This document shows positions 9,589 to 19,229 of a stretch of 64,000 bases of DNA, in pieces. The DNA is from Lactobacillus sp. (GTDB taxonomy: Bacteria > Bacillota > Bacilli > Lactobacillales > Lactobacillaceae), in contig JAKVNR010000001.1 in NCBI GenBank assembly GCA_022483245.1, positions 434,001 to 498,000 on the forward strand, read 5' to 3'. Numbering within the stretch: position 1 is the first letter of the stretch; each line of letters opens with the position of its first letter. The translations under genes were made by a program, and so were the position numbers. Below the pieces are notes generated by a model. It made no database searches and was not told where the DNA came from. It saw nothing but the letters and a program-made list of their open reading frames with translations.

Positions 9589-11670
9589 ATGCCTGCGAAA
9601 AAGAAAAAATTAGTCATTGTGGAATCGCCGACGAAGGCGAAAACTATTCAACGTTATTTGGGGCGGAACTATAACGTGATTGCGTCTAAAGGACACATTC
9701 GTGACTTGCCGAAATCCCAAATGGGCGTTGATATTGAGCATGATTATCAACCTAAATATATCTCGATTCGCGGCAAAGGCCAGACGATCAAGGAACTCAA
9801 GAGTGCTGCCAAAAAAGCGCAGTACGTTTATTTGGCTTCCGACCCCGACCGTGAAGGAGAGGCGATTGCTTGGCATGTGGCTCATGCTCTGAAGCTTGAC
9901 CCACAAGAGAAAAACCGGGTAACTTTTAACGAAATTACTAAAGATGCAGTTAAGAGTTCTTTCAAATCACCGCGGACAATTGATATGGACGTGGTCGACG
10001 CTCAGCAAGCTCGGCGGATTTTGGACCGGCTGGTGGGCTATTCTTTGAGCCCAATTTTGTGGGCCAAGGTGAAGAAGGGCTTATCAGCTGGCCGGGTGCA
10101 ATCAATTGCCTTGAAGCTGGTGATTGACCGTGAAAAAGAAATTAATGCCTTTAAACCTGAAGAATATTGGACGATCGAAGCTGTTTTCAGTAAAGATGGT
10201 CAAGAATTCAAGAGTAGTTTTTATGGTATTAATGGCAAAAAGGCAAAGCTTAACAATATTGATGATGTGAAAGCAGCCCTAGCTAAACTTGATAAAAAGC
10301 AAGCTTTCATTGTGAAATCAGTGGTCACGCGCCAGCGCCGCCGGCAACCAGCTGCTCCATTTACCACCTCAACTTTGCAACAAGAAGCAAACAAACGGCT
10401 GGGAATGCGGACTCGCCGGACCATGAGTATTGCCCAGCAATTATATGAAGGTATTTCTTTAGGTCACCACGGCACAGTCGGTTTAATTACTTATATGAGA
10501 ACTGACTCAAAACGGGTTGCTAATGTGGCTAAACAAGAAGCTTCTAAATTTTTGCATGAAAACTATGGGGCAGAATATGCAGCTGTTAAACAGCGGCATT
10601 TCAAGAACCAAGAAGATGCACAAGATGCTCACGAAGCAATTCGTCCGACCAGCGTTTACCGGACACCAGCTAGTTTGAAAGAGTACCTAAGCCCGCAACA
10701 ACTCAAACTTTACCGGTTGATTTGGTCGCGCTTTTTGGCGAGTGAAATGACGCCAGCTGTTTATGACACAGTTCGGGCCGATTTAGAGCAAAACCAAGTT
10801 GTCTTCCGAACGACTGGTTCGAAGCTAAAATTCCCTGGTTTTACCAAGGTTTATGACGTGGGGCAAGAGCAAGAAGCTGATTTGCCGGCTTTAGCCGAAG
10901 GCGATCAGTGCAACCTTGTGCGCAGTGATAACAAGCAGCACTTTACCCAGCCGCCTGCCCGTTATACTGAAGCAAGCTTGGTCCATACTTTGGAAGCTAA
11001 TGGCGTCGGCCGGCCCTCAACTTATGCACCAACAATTGATACGATCCAGCGGCGCTACTACGTTCGGCTAGAAGGTAGGTCGCTGGTGCCGACTGAACTG
11101 GGTGAAATTGTCGACAGCTTAGTGGAAAAATTCTTCCCAGATATCGTTAACGTTGATTTTACGGCTCAACTAGAAAACGATTTGGATAGCGTCGAAGCTG
11201 GCAAGAAAGAATGGGTCAAGGTAGTAGACCAATACTACCAACCATTTTCAAAAGAATTAGCTACTGCTGACAAGGAAATTGAGAAGGTTCAGATTAAAGA
11301 CGAACCAGCTGGTTTCAATTGCGATATTTGTGGGGCGCCGATGGTGATTAAAATGGGGCGGTATGGCAAGTTCTATGCTTGTTCACGTTTCCCGAAATGC
11401 CGCAATACCAAGGCAATTGTCAAAAAAGTCGGTGTAGTTTGTCCAAAATGCGGTAAAGGCGACGTCGTTGAGAAGAAGTCGCGCCGCGGACGCAAGTTCT
11501 ATGGTTGTGATCGTTATCCAGATTGCGACTTTGTCTCTTGGGACAAACCAGTTGCACGCAAATGTCCAAACTGCAGCCACTTTTTAGTTGAAAAACGGTC
11601 AAAGAAGGGTCCTTACTTGCTGTGTCCAAACGGCGATTATCGCGAAGAAGCAGCAGAAGTTGATGAATAA
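9589..11670 (+). CDS. topA: DNA topoisomerase I
   Basis: Type IA topoisomerase that relaxes negative supercoils. The Toprim domain opens with VIVESPTKAKTI and carries DPDREGEAIAW. The active-site tyrosine is Tyr302 in TYMRTDS. Two full C-terminal four-Cys zinc ribbons are present (CDICGAP...CSRFPKC and CPKCGKG...CDRYPDC). The third (CPNCSHFL...LCPNGDYREE) has only three Cys and may not bind zinc. At 693 aa it is normal for lactobacilli. GAGGAAGGG precedes the ATG. The hslV start lies 11 bases after the stop. Confidence 0.97.
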   Translation: MPAKKKKLVIVESPTKAKTIQRYLGRNYNVIASKGHIRDLPKSQMGVDIEHDYQPKYISIRGKGQTIKELKSAAKKAQYVYLASDPDREGEAIAWHVAHALKLDPQEKNRVTFNEITKDAVKSSFKSPRTIDMDVVDAQQARRILDRLVGYSLSPILWAKVKKGLSAGRVQSIALKLVIDREKEINAFKPEEYWTIEAVFSKDGQEFKSSFYGINGKKAKLNNIDDVKAALAKLDKKQAFIVKSVVTRQRRRQPAAPFTTSTLQQEANKRLGMRTRRTMSIAQQLYEGISLGHHGTVGLITYMRTDSKRVANVAKQEASKFLHENYGAEYAAVKQRHFKNQEDAQDAHEAIRPTSVYRTPASLKEYLSPQQLKLYRLIWSRFLASEMTPAVYDTVRADLEQNQVVFRTTGSKLKFPGFTKVYDVGQEQEADLPALAEGDQCNLVRSDNKQHFTQPPARYTEASLVHTLEANGVGRPSTYAPTIDTIQRRYYVRLEGRSLVPTELGEIVDSLVEKFFPDIVNVDFTAQLENDLDSVEAGKKEWVKVVDQYYQPFSKELATADKEIEKVQIKDEPAGFNCDICGAPMVIKMGRYGKFYACSRFPKCRNTKAIVKKVGVVCPKCGKGDVVEKKSRRGRKFYGCDRYPDCDFVSWDKPVARKCPNCSHFLVEKRSKKGPYLLCPNGDYREEAAEVDE

Positions 11671-11681
11671 GGAGCAAGCTT

Positions 11682-12227
11682 ATGACAACAATTTGTTCAG
11701 TTAGATATCATGGCCAAACCGCAATTGCTGGCGATGGTCAAGTCACGATGGGTGAAAAGGTAATTGCTAAAGCTACTGCTAAAAAGATTCGGCGGATTTA
11801 TCACGATCAAGTGGTCATTGGCTTTGCTGGCGGTGTAGCCGATGCAGTTACCTTGCAGGACATGCTAGAAGGTAAACTGGAAAGCTATGATGGCGACTTG
11901 CGCCGCGCAGCTGTTGAATTAGCTCAAAGCTGGCGCAAAGATCCTGCTTTGCAGAAACTGGAAGCCCTATTGATTGCTTTTAATGATCGTGATTTGCTGC
12001 TAATTTCCGGCAATGGCGAAGTGATTGCTCCAGATGAGAATGTAGTTGCTATTGGCTCTGGTGGCAACTATGCTCAGGCAGCTGCGATTGCGATGACCCG
12101 TCATAGTTCAGGGATGAGCGCTTCTGAAATTGCGAAAGAAGCTGTTTCAATTGCGGCTGGCATTGATGTCTTTACTGACCAGCACATTACCACTGATGAA
12201 TTGCAGGTGACAGCAGATGAGCATTAA
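11682..12227 (+). CDS. hslV: ATP-dependent protease proteolytic subunit HslV (ClpQ)
   Basis: HslV is the proteasome-like peptidase chamber of HslUV. The protein begins [20 protein letters not shown], so Met removal exposes the catalytic Thr; this differs from the N-terminal Ser reported for B. subtilis ClpQ. The 181-aa length is normal. An AGGAGC site precedes the ATG. The reading frame overlaps hslU by 11 bases, pointing to translational coupling of the two subunits. Confidence 0.96.
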   Translation: MTTICSVRYHGQTAIAGDGQVTMGEKVIAKATAKKIRRIYHDQVVIGFAGGVADAVTLQDMLEGKLESYDGDLRRAAVELAQSWRKDPALQKLEALLIAFNDRDLLLISGNGEVIAPDENVVAIGSGGNYAQAAAIAMTRHSSGMSASEIAKEAVSIAAGIDVFTDQHITTDELQVTADEH

Positions 12228-13605
12228 AACTCCTCGGCAAATTGTTAATGAACTCGATCAATATATTATTGGTCAAGATGATGCTAAAAAAGCAGTCGCA
12301 ATTGCTTTGTACAACCGTTATCGGCGCTTGCAGCTTTCGCAAGATTTACAAAAAGAAATTACGCCTAAAAACATTTTGATGGCTGGTCCGACTGGGGTTG
12401 GTAAAACTGAAATTGCCCGCCGCTTAGCTGATATTGTTTCTGCTCCATTTGTAAAAGTTGAAGCGACTAAATTTACAGAAGTCGGTTATGTTGGCCGCGA
12501 TGTTGAATCAATGGTCCGTGATTTAGTCGAAGTTGCGGTTAGAATGGCTGAGCATGAGCAATTCGAACGGGTTAAAGCGCAAGCTACTAAAAATGCCAAT
12601 AACCAATTGGTCCGTTTACTAGTACCTGCTGAAAAGCCGAAGCAAAACGATAGCCAGATGCAGCAAATGCAGCAGATGATGCAAATGTTGATGGGCAGCC
12701 AGCCTGAGCAAACTAATGAGCAAGTATCTGATCAAGTGCGCAATCAGCGGCTGGATACAGCTGAAAAATTGCGGCAAGGGCTGCTAGAAAACGAAGACGT
12801 AACCATTGAAGTTGAACAGGCTCCAAAGGCCAGCCCAATGGGCGATATGATGGGGCAAATGGGGATGGACATGTCGGCTTTGCAAGATATGCTGCCGAAA
12901 AAACAAGTTCGCCGCACTTTACCAGTTAAAGAAGCCCGCAAGGTTTTAATCCAACAAGAATCAAAGAAGCTCGTTGATTATGATGCAATTTATCAAAATG
13001 CCTTAAAACAGGCTGGTGAAAATGGGATTATCTTCATTGATGAAATCGACAAGGTAACTTCTAAAAATCAGCGTCAAAGTGGACAGGTCTCACGTGAAGG
13101 TGTACAACGGGATATTTTGCCAATTGTGGAAGGTTCGACTGTTTCAACTAAATACGGCCCCGTTAAAACGGATCATATTTTATTTATTGCAGCTGGGGCC
13201 TTTGTTGAAAGCAAGCCAAGTGATTTGATTCCAGAATTGCAGGGCCGGTTCCCAATCCGGGTTGAATTAAATGCTTTGACCAAGACAGACTTTGAGAAGA
13301 TCTTAAAAGATCCAGCTAACTCTTTGTTGAAGCAATACATTGCCTTAATGGATGCCGATGGAATTAAGTTAATTTTCACCCAAGAAGCCATCAGCAAAAT
13401 TGCAGAAATTGCCTATGAAGTTAACCAAGGTACAGATAATATTGGTGCCCGCCGGTTAGCGACGATTTTAGAGAAACTGCTGGAAGATGTTTTGTATGAA
13501 GGCCCAGAGATGGAGATGGGCGAGATTACCATTACCCAGAAGTATGTTGAAGGCAAGTTGCAAGATGTAGTTAAGAATAAAGACTTAACTAAGTTTATTC
13601 TGTGA
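12217..13605 (+). CDS. hslU: ATP-dependent protease ATPase subunit HslU (ClpY)
   Basis: AAA+ unfoldase partner of HslV. Walker A is GPTGVGKTE (~residue 57-65), the pore loop is in [12 protein letters not shown], and Walker B is [11 protein letters not shown]. The intermediate domain (about residues 110-240) is rich in Q and M. The sensor and arginine regions follow ([22 protein letters not shown]). The C-terminus is DLTKFIL, the type of tail that docks into HslV. Length 462 aa. A terminator follows. Confidence 0.97.
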   Translation: MSIKTPRQIVNELDQYIIGQDDAKKAVAIALYNRYRRLQLSQDLQKEITPKNILMAGPTGVGKTEIARRLADIVSAPFVKVEATKFTEVGYVGRDVESMVRDLVEVAVRMAEHEQFERVKAQATKNANNQLVRLLVPAEKPKQNDSQMQQMQQMMQMLMGSQPEQTNEQVSDQVRNQRLDTAEKLRQGLLENEDVTIEVEQAPKASPMGDMMGQMGMDMSALQDMLPKKQVRRTLPVKEARKVLIQQESKKLVDYDAIYQNALKQAGENGIIFIDEIDKVTSKNQRQSGQVSREGVQRDILPIVEGSTVSTKYGPVKTDHILFIAAGAFVESKPSDLIPELQGRFPIRVELNALTKTDFEKILKDPANSLLKQYIALMDADGIKLIFTQEAISKIAEIAYEVNQGTDNIGARRLATILEKLLEDVLYEGPEMEMGEITITQKYVEGKLQDVVKNKDLTKFIL

Positions 13606-13621
13606 TAATTTTATTTGATTC

Positions 13622-13650
13622 AAAAAAAGACGACTGAAGTCGTCTTTTTT
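13622..13650. terminator. Terminator of the topA-hslVU unit
   Basis: AAAGACGACT and AGTCGTCTTT form a tight stem around GA, with A7 before and T6 after. Confidence 0.92.
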
Positions 13651-13712
13651 GCGTTGGTATTAGTTATAATGCCATAATTGATTTGCTGTATTTTAATCGG
13701 GTGGAGTAAACA

Positions 13713-16241
13713 ATGAAACTAGAGTTACCAACAAAAATCAAGGTGCGGGGTGCTCGCGTCCATAATTTGAAAAATATAGACCTTGACCTGCCATTGCACA
13801 AATACGTGGCTATTTCTGGCTTGTCAGGATCAGGCAAGTCATCGCTGGCGATGGGTATCTTGTATGAAGAAGGGTCGCGGCGCTATTTAGATGCGCTTTC
13901 AACTTATATGCGCCGGCGGATTAAACAGGGCCGACAGGTTGATGTGACCAGCGTGAAGCATATTCCTTCAGCCTTAGCGCTCAGACAGCGGCCGAGTGTG
14001 CCAAACGAACGGGCAACCGTGGGAACGATGAGCGAGACTTTTAACGTTTTGCGGTTAATTTATTCTCGGCTCGGCTCACCGGTTTGCCCAAATGGTCACC
14101 GTCTCAAGCCAAGCCTGACGATCGCTGAAGCGATGAGCCGGTCTGATGATGAGATGGGACAGCTAACTTGTCCTGTTTGCGGAGTTAGATTCATGGCTTT
14201 TAGCGCCGAAGATTTCGCGTTTAATTCGGCTGGCGCTTGTCCTAAATGCGGTGGTACCGGCAAAGTTCGCCAGCTTGCTGAAGATAAATTGATCGCTGAT
14301 GAAAATTTGTCAATCAAAGATGGAGCGGTGGCTTCTTGGTCACTGCCAGGGCGTAACTTTATGCCCAATGTTGCTGAACATGCCGGGGTGAGAATTGATA
14401 TACCCTTTAAAGATTTGACTGCTAAGGAAAAGGACTTCGTGCTAAATGGGCCTGAACAGAAATACAAAATGGATTTTTTGTCAGGTACGGGGCGCGTCTT
14501 TCATGATTTTAATGCATTGTATGAAAACGCCCACCAAGCAGTCTTGCGGTCAGCTAAAACCAGTAAAAGCGAACGAGCCCAAAAACGTATTGCTGAGTTT
14601 TTTGTGTATTCAACTTGTCCTATTTGTCATGGCACTAAGTTAAAGCCGGAATTGCTGACGCAATTAGTTAATGGCAAAAATATTGCTGAAACAGCGGACC
14701 TGCAGTTAGGCGATTTGCCAGCCTTTATTAAAGAAACCGCGCAGACGCTACCCGAAAATATGCACACAATGGCTCATGCGCTGCTGCAAGAACTAAGTGA
14801 GAATTTACAGCCGCTGCTTGATTTAGGGCTAGACTATTTAACTATGGCCCGCAATGGCAATACGCTTTCAACAGGGGAATTGCAACGGATTCAATTAGCG
14901 CGCACCTTGCGAACGGAAACAACTGGCGTCTTGTATGTGTTAGATGAGCCATCGATCGGCTTGCATCCGGCTAATGTGGCTGGTTTGATTAAAATTTTGC
15001 ACCGATTGGTAGCCCAAGGCAACTCGTTAGTGGTCGTGGACCACAATGTTGATATTATCGCAGCTGCCGATGAAATTATTGAGATTGGGCCAGGTTCTGG
15101 TGAAGCTGGCGGCCGGATCATTGCCCAGGGGACGCCGGGTGAAATTGCCAAAAATCCTAACTCATTGATTGCCCCTTATCTGAATGGGACAGCTGCCTTA
15201 ATGGCGCGTAAACCAGCGCAAGCAATTAATGATGATGCTATCAATTTTACAGTCCAGAACTATTTCAACTTGGCTAACGTTTCTGCCAAAATTCCCCTGC
15301 ATCAATTAACAGCAGTAACGGGCTTTTCAGGCGCCGGTAAAACCTCATTAATTTTAGATAGTTTGGTGCCAGGAATTTTAGCCCAAGCCAAGGGCAAGCG
15401 ACTGCCAAAACAGGTACGTCAATTGCTATCACCAATTAAGAGTGTGATTTCAGTTGATGCCAGTCCGGTTGGTAAAAGTACCCGGTCAACGGTTGCTACC
15501 TATACTTCTATCATGGATAACTTGCGCCAGTTATTTGCTAGACAGCCGCTAGCTAAGCAGCAGCATTATACGCCAGCTTGGTTTTCTTATAACAATAAAC
15601 AAGGGGCTTGTCCGACTTGCGGCGGTACTGGAACGGTCACTTTGGATATCCAATTTTTGCCAGATATGGAGCAAGTTTGTCCAACTTGTCATGGCCAGCG
15701 CTATAACCGCGAAATTCAGCAGGTGAAATGGCATGACTTGTCGATTGTTGATGTACTGAATTTAGATGTCAACGAAGCTTTGCCGATTTTTAAACATTCA
15801 CCTAAAATTGCCCGTGATTTGCGTTTGTTAAAAGAGGTTGGTTTGTCATATCTGCATTTAGGCGAAGATACTCCGACTTTATCAGGTGGGGAAGCCCAAC
15901 GGCTAAAATTGGTTAAACATTTGAGCCGGCAGCAAGACCAAAGCTTGTTTGTCTTTGATGAGCCAACGATTGGTTTGCACCCGCTGGATGTGAAGGTGCT
16001 AGTGCAAGTTATGCAAAAATTGCTTGATCAAGGCGCGACAATTGTCGTAATTACCCATGATTTAAACTTGATTGCTAATGCGGATTTCATGCTTGATTTA
16101 GGACCGCGCGGCGGTAAAAATGGTGGCCGAATTGTGGCTGCAGGGCGGCCAGCTGATTTAATCAAATCCATGCCAGCAGCTAGTTTAACTAGCCGGTATT
16201 TAGCCGAGTATGAACAAAAATTCAGTAACCATACTAAATAG
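13713..16241 (+). CDS. UvrA-like ABC ATPase lacking the UvrB-binding domain (UvrA2 type)
   Basis: Paralogue of excinuclease subunit A with two ABC ATPase modules: Walker A at GLSGSGKSSLA and GFSGAGKTSLI, signature LSTGELQRIQLARTL and LSGGEAQRLKLVKHL, Walker B at LYVLDEPSIGLHP and LFVFDEPTIGLHP. Zinc-type CxxC pairs include CPVCG, CPKCGG, CPICHG, CPTCGG and CPTCHG. At 842 aa it is ~100 residues shorter than normal UvrA. The distance between the first SPVCPNGH segment and FAFNSAGACPKCGG is only ~45 residues, where UvrA carries the UvrB-binding domain. UvrA2 proteins are linked to drug or damage tolerance rather than classical repair (family knowledge). Monocistronic. Confidence 0.9.
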   Translation: MKLELPTKIKVRGARVHNLKNIDLDLPLHKYVAISGLSGSGKSSLAMGILYEEGSRRYLDALSTYMRRRIKQGRQVDVTSVKHIPSALALRQRPSVPNERATVGTMSETFNVLRLIYSRLGSPVCPNGHRLKPSLTIAEAMSRSDDEMGQLTCPVCGVRFMAFSAEDFAFNSAGACPKCGGTGKVRQLAEDKLIADENLSIKDGAVASWSLPGRNFMPNVAEHAGVRIDIPFKDLTAKEKDFVLNGPEQKYKMDFLSGTGRVFHDFNALYENAHQAVLRSAKTSKSERAQKRIAEFFVYSTCPICHGTKLKPELLTQLVNGKNIAETADLQLGDLPAFIKETAQTLPENMHTMAHALLQELSENLQPLLDLGLDYLTMARNGNTLSTGELQRIQLARTLRTETTGVLYVLDEPSIGLHPANVAGLIKILHRLVAQGNSLVVVDHNVDIIAAADEIIEIGPGSGEAGGRIIAQGTPGEIAKNPNSLIAPYLNGTAALMARKPAQAINDDAINFTVQNYFNLANVSAKIPLHQLTAVTGFSGAGKTSLILDSLVPGILAQAKGKRLPKQVRQLLSPIKSVISVDASPVGKSTRSTVATYTSIMDNLRQLFARQPLAKQQHYTPAWFSYNNKQGACPTCGGTGTVTLDIQFLPDMEQVCPTCHGQRYNREIQQVKWHDLSIVDVLNLDVNEALPIFKHSPKIARDLRLLKEVGLSYLHLGEDTPTLSGGEAQRLKLVKHLSRQQDQSLFVFDEPTIGLHPLDVKVLVQVMQKLLDQGATIVVITHDLNLIANADFMLDLGPRGGKNGGRIVAAGRPADLIKSMPAASLTSRYLAEYEQKFSNHTK

Positions 16242-16326
16242 TTATAGTTCGCCAGTTAAAATAAATATTTAACATTATCAGCTGAGCAAATTATGATGAT
16301 TAGTAAATAAACTGGAGGCGATTTAA

Positions 16327-16863
16327 ATGGCAAAAATTGTAATTCTGACGGGTAGTCCCCATAATCCTGGTACTTCTAAAACTTTAGCTGACGCTTTTGA
16401 AAAGGGTGCGCGAGAAGCTGGTAATGAAATCTTTCGTTATGATGCCGGTTTGCAGGGCAAAGCAGCTCCGCATTATTTGATGCTGGAAAAAGCAAGCGGG
16501 ATGGAAGTTGGGATTCCTGATGATGATCCAGTCGAAAATAAAGTGATTCCTCATCTGTTGAAAGCTGACGTAGTCGTCTTAGCCGCTTCGATGTATTATT
16601 TTGGCATCAATGCAGAATTAAAAACTGTAATTGATCGCTTTTATGATTATAATCACGAGCTAAAAGACCGCCATTCAGTGATCTTAGTGTCAGGCTATGG
16701 GACCCAGGATGACATGGCTGCAATTAAATTGCACATGCAAAAGCTGCAAGACTATATGCGCTGGCCGAGTTTAGGCGAAGTGTATGCTGATGATTCTTGG
16801 AACAGCGGTAAATTAGCTAAACACGCCCAAGAAGCTTATGAACTTGGCAAGCAAATTCACTAA
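16327..16863 (+). CDS. Flavodoxin-like NAD(P)H-dependent oxidoreductase
   Basis: A 178-aa protein of the NADPH-dependent FMN reductase superfamily. The N-terminal VILTGSPHNPGTSKTLADAF is the FMN phosphate-binding loop, and VVLAASMYYFGINAELKTVIDRFY is the second flavin-binding segment. Many relatives have a Cys-containing DPC loop where this protein has a GIPDDDP loop. Substrate unknown; quinones, flavins or nitro compounds are plausible. CTGGAGGCG precedes the ATG and a strong terminator follows. Confidence 0.88.
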   Translation: MAKIVILTGSPHNPGTSKTLADAFEKGAREAGNEIFRYDAGLQGKAAPHYLMLEKASGMEVGIPDDDPVENKVIPHLLKADVVVLAASMYYFGINAELKTVIDRFYDYNHELKDRHSVILVSGYGTQDDMAAIKLHMQKLQDYMRWPSLGEVYADDSWNSGKLAKHAQEAYELGKQIH

Positions 16864-16876
16864 TTATTGGAGCAAT

Positions 16877-16910
16877 AAAACCAGCTAAGATCTAGCTTAG
16901 CTGGTTTTTT
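16877..16910. terminator. Terminator after the flavin reductase gene
   Basis: AACCAGCTAAG pairs with CTTAGCTGGTT, followed by T6. Confidence 0.92.
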
Positions 16911-16997
16911 ACGTGCTGATTTTTTGTCAAAATAAGAAAGCATTAACGATTGACCTAGGGAGTGCTATGCTAAGGACGTAGAAAAGAGATTTTGACC

Positions 16998-17348
16998 ATG
17001 GATATCTATAATCAAAAATTAGCAAAATATGATGATGGCAAACGGCACATTTTTACTGCCAAATTTGTCCGCGCTGATAAACATAATGGCGTATTTCAGG
17101 AACTGACCGTCAATAATGAAGATAACCTTGTCGTCCAGCAAATTGCCTTGAAAATGAGTAAATCATTTAAAGATCTGCAGCTGCAAAAAGGTGATACTGT
17201 TCAGTTTGAAGGCGTTGTTAAACAAAACAAGCGCGGGGAATACTTAGTGCAGCGCCCGATCAATGTTGATAAAATTGCGTCAGCACCTGATCAAAATAAT
17301 TCTAAGGTGCACGTAGTTGGTGATGATTGGGATTGGTTCCGCAATTAG
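16998..17348 (+). CDS. Small conserved-looking hypothetical protein, possibly OB-fold
   Basis: I do not recognise the family. The 116-aa product is hydrophilic, predicted mostly beta (HIFTAKFVRADKHNGVFQEL; DTVQFEGVVKQNKRGEYLVQ), which resembles an OB-fold nucleic-acid-binding protein. The C-terminus is acidic and aromatic (GDDWDWFRN), reminiscent of SSB tails, but it ends RN and the likeness may be chance. I use ATG 16998; a TTG at 16992 is also in frame. No neighbour in the same transcription unit. Confidence 0.6.
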   Translation: MDIYNQKLAKYDDGKRHIFTAKFVRADKHNGVFQELTVNNEDNLVVQQIALKMSKSFKDLQLQKGDTVQFEGVVKQNKRGEYLVQRPINVDKIASAPDQNNSKVHVVGDDWDWFRN

Positions 17349-17364
17349 CTAGATGGTTTGGAAA

Positions 17365-17400
17365 GAAGGCTTCTTGCCAAGGCAAGGGTCTTTTGTTTTG
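17365..17400 (+). terminator. Possible terminator after the small hypothetical gene
   Basis: CTTGCC and GGCAAG form the core of an imperfect hairpin with flanking AAG/CTT pairs, then TTTTGTTTT. The two-base loop forces fraying, so it is only a moderate call. Confidence 0.4.
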
Positions 17401-17482
17401 CATAAGTATTACTTATCAACTACGCAAGACATTTTTAATTAGTCTGATTTATAAAAAGAGTAAACTATGGTTATTTGGCAAC

Positions 17483-17509
17483 CATGCTTAATTTTGATAA
17501 TTAAGCATG
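17483..17509. promoter_or_regulatory. Perfect 11-bp inverted repeat upstream of the glucose dehydrogenase gene
   Basis: CATGCTTAATT and AATTAAGCATG flank a 5-base spacer, about 75 bases before the dehydrogenase ATG. It has no T-run, so it could be an operator or a leader hairpin. Confidence 0.5.
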
Positions 17510-17583
17510 AGTAATTGCTAATGCTAAACTTAGTCAAAAAACTGTATGATTTAGATAACAATTTTAGCAAAGGAGCAACGCAA

Positions 17584-18372
17584 ATGGTTTATCAAGAATT
17601 AAAAAATCGCGTCGCCGTTGTGACTGGCGGTTCAAAAGGAATTGGCACCGCAATTGCTACTCGTTTTGGCCAAGAAGGCATGAAAGTTGTCATTAACTAC
17701 CATTCTGATCAAGCCGGGGCGGAAGCCGCTGCACAAGCAGTTAAAGACGCAGGTGGTGAAGCAGCGATCGTGCAAGCTGATATCAGTGATGAAGCGGGCG
17801 CACAAAAATTGCTGCAAACAGCTTTGGATAATTTTGGCGACTTAGATGTGTGGGTTAATAATGCTGGTATGGAAAACCAAGTAGCCACTAAAGATATGAC
17901 CCTAGAAAATTGGCAGCGGGTCTTGAATGTTAATTTGACTGGCGTTTTCTTAGGCACCAAGGTAGCATTGAATTACTTCACGTCGCATGACAAACCAGGC
18001 AACATTATTAATATGTCTTCCGTCCATGAACAAATTCCATGGCCAACTTTTGCCCATTATGCAGCTAGCAAGGGCGGGGTGAAGCTCTTCACTCAAACTG
18101 TAGCGATGGAATATGCTAAGCAAAAGATCCGTGTGAATGCGATTGGGCCAGGTGCAATTAATACCCCAATTAATGCTAAAAAGTTCGCTGATCCTGAGCA
18201 GCTGAAAACTACCACGGATATGGTGCCGATGGGCCGGATCGGTGAGCCAAGTGAAGTCGGTGCAGCTGCGGCATGGCTGGCTTCTGACGAGTCCAGCTAT
18301 GTAACGGGGATTACTTTGTTTGTCGATGGCGGGATGACGCTGTATCCTTCATTCCAAGGTGGTCGTGGTTAG
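17584..18372 (+). CDS. Glucose 1-dehydrogenase-like short-chain dehydrogenase
   Basis: A 262-aa SDR. The cofactor motif is TGGSKGIGTAIA (~13-24), then NNAG, the catalytic Ser in INMSSVHEQIPWP and YAASKGG (Tyr-x-x-x-Lys). SSVHEQIPWP and the C-terminal GMTLYPSFQGGRG are hallmarks of Bacillus-type glucose 1-dehydrogenase, which oxidises beta-D-glucose to gluconolactone with NAD(P). The upstream frame extends to 17515 but AAGGAGC supports ATG 17584. The next gene, a GlcU-like sugar transporter, starts 1 base after the stop, mirroring the Bacillus glcU-gdh pair. Confidence 0.9.
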   Translation: MVYQELKNRVAVVTGGSKGIGTAIATRFGQEGMKVVINYHSDQAGAEAAAQAVKDAGGEAAIVQADISDEAGAQKLLQTALDNFGDLDVWVNNAGMENQVATKDMTLENWQRVLNVNLTGVFLGTKVALNYFTSHDKPGNIINMSSVHEQIPWPTFAHYAASKGGVKLFTQTVAMEYAKQKIRVNAIGPGAINTPINAKKFADPEQLKTTTDMVPMGRIGEPSEVGAAAAWLASDESSYVTGITLFVDGGMTLYPSFQGGRG

Positions 18373-18373
18373 C

Positions 18374-19219
18374 ATGAATATTTTATTAGCATTAGTGCCA
18401 GCTATTGGCTGGGGTTTGATTCCATTAATTACTGGCAAGGTCAAAAATAGCCGGCCGACTAATCAGATCTTTGGGGTCGGGCTAGGCGCATCATTATTTG
18501 GCATTGTCTTTTGGCTGTTTAACCGTCCAGACGTTAGTGGACGAATTTTTTTGTTGTCGATGATCTCTGGCATGTGTTGGGCAATCGGGCAACTTGGTCA
18601 GTTCATCGCCTTTACTAAAATGGGCGTGTCTAAAACGATGCCGATTTCAACCGGCCTGCAGCTAGTCGGCAATACCTTGATTGGGGTCTTAATTTTTGGC
18701 GAGTGGCAGACTAGCCAGCAATATTTACTCGGCAGCTTAGCACTAGTCTTGATTATTGCTGGGGTGGCTCTGACCGCCATTAGTCCTGATTCAAAGCAAG
18801 ATCACGCTTTTGGCAAAGACCTATTATTCTTACTACTGACAACAATTGGTTACTGGATTTATTCGGCTTTTCCAAAAACAGTGTCAGCTTCGTCGCAAGC
18901 GCTCTTCCTTCCGCAAATGCTAGGGATCTTGCTGTGTGCAGGCTTGTACGTGCTGTTTAGCAAGCAAACGCAAATTTTGCGGGAACCAGCTACTTATTGG
19001 GACATGTTTGCTGGCTTGTCCTTTGGGGTAGCGGCGCTGGCTTATATTTACTCGGCAAAAGCTAACGGCGTGACCTTAGCCTTTATTTACAGTCAACTTT
19101 GCGTCATTATTTCCACGATTGGCGGGATGACATTACTTGGCGAACACAAGCATGGCAAAGAACTCACTGCAACTTTAGCAGGTTTAGCTTTAATCGTTAT
19201 TGGCGCAATTATTTCTTAA
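18374..19219 (+). CDS. GRP-family sugar uptake protein (GlcU-like)
   Basis: A 281-aa, very hydrophobic protein with about ten membrane segments starting MNILLALVPAIGWGLIPL. The internal features GKVKNSRPTNQIFGVGLGAS and the EamA-like C-terminal half fit the glucose/ribose porter (GRP) family, such as B. subtilis GlcU. Energised by proton symport in known members. The ATG at 18374 follows the dehydrogenase TAG by one base; an in-frame GTG at 18359 would overlap. Together the pair suggests non-PTS glucose entry and oxidation. Confidence 0.88.
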   Translation: MNILLALVPAIGWGLIPLITGKVKNSRPTNQIFGVGLGASLFGIVFWLFNRPDVSGRIFLLSMISGMCWAIGQLGQFIAFTKMGVSKTMPISTGLQLVGNTLIGVLIFGEWQTSQQYLLGSLALVLIIAGVALTAISPDSKQDHAFGKDLLFLLLTTIGYWIYSAFPKTVSASSQALFLPQMLGILLCAGLYVLFSKQTQILREPATYWDMFAGLSFGVAALAYIYSAKANGVTLAFIYSQLCVIISTIGGMTLLGEHKHGKELTATLAGLALIVIGAIIS

Positions 19220-19229
19220 TTTGAAAAAG

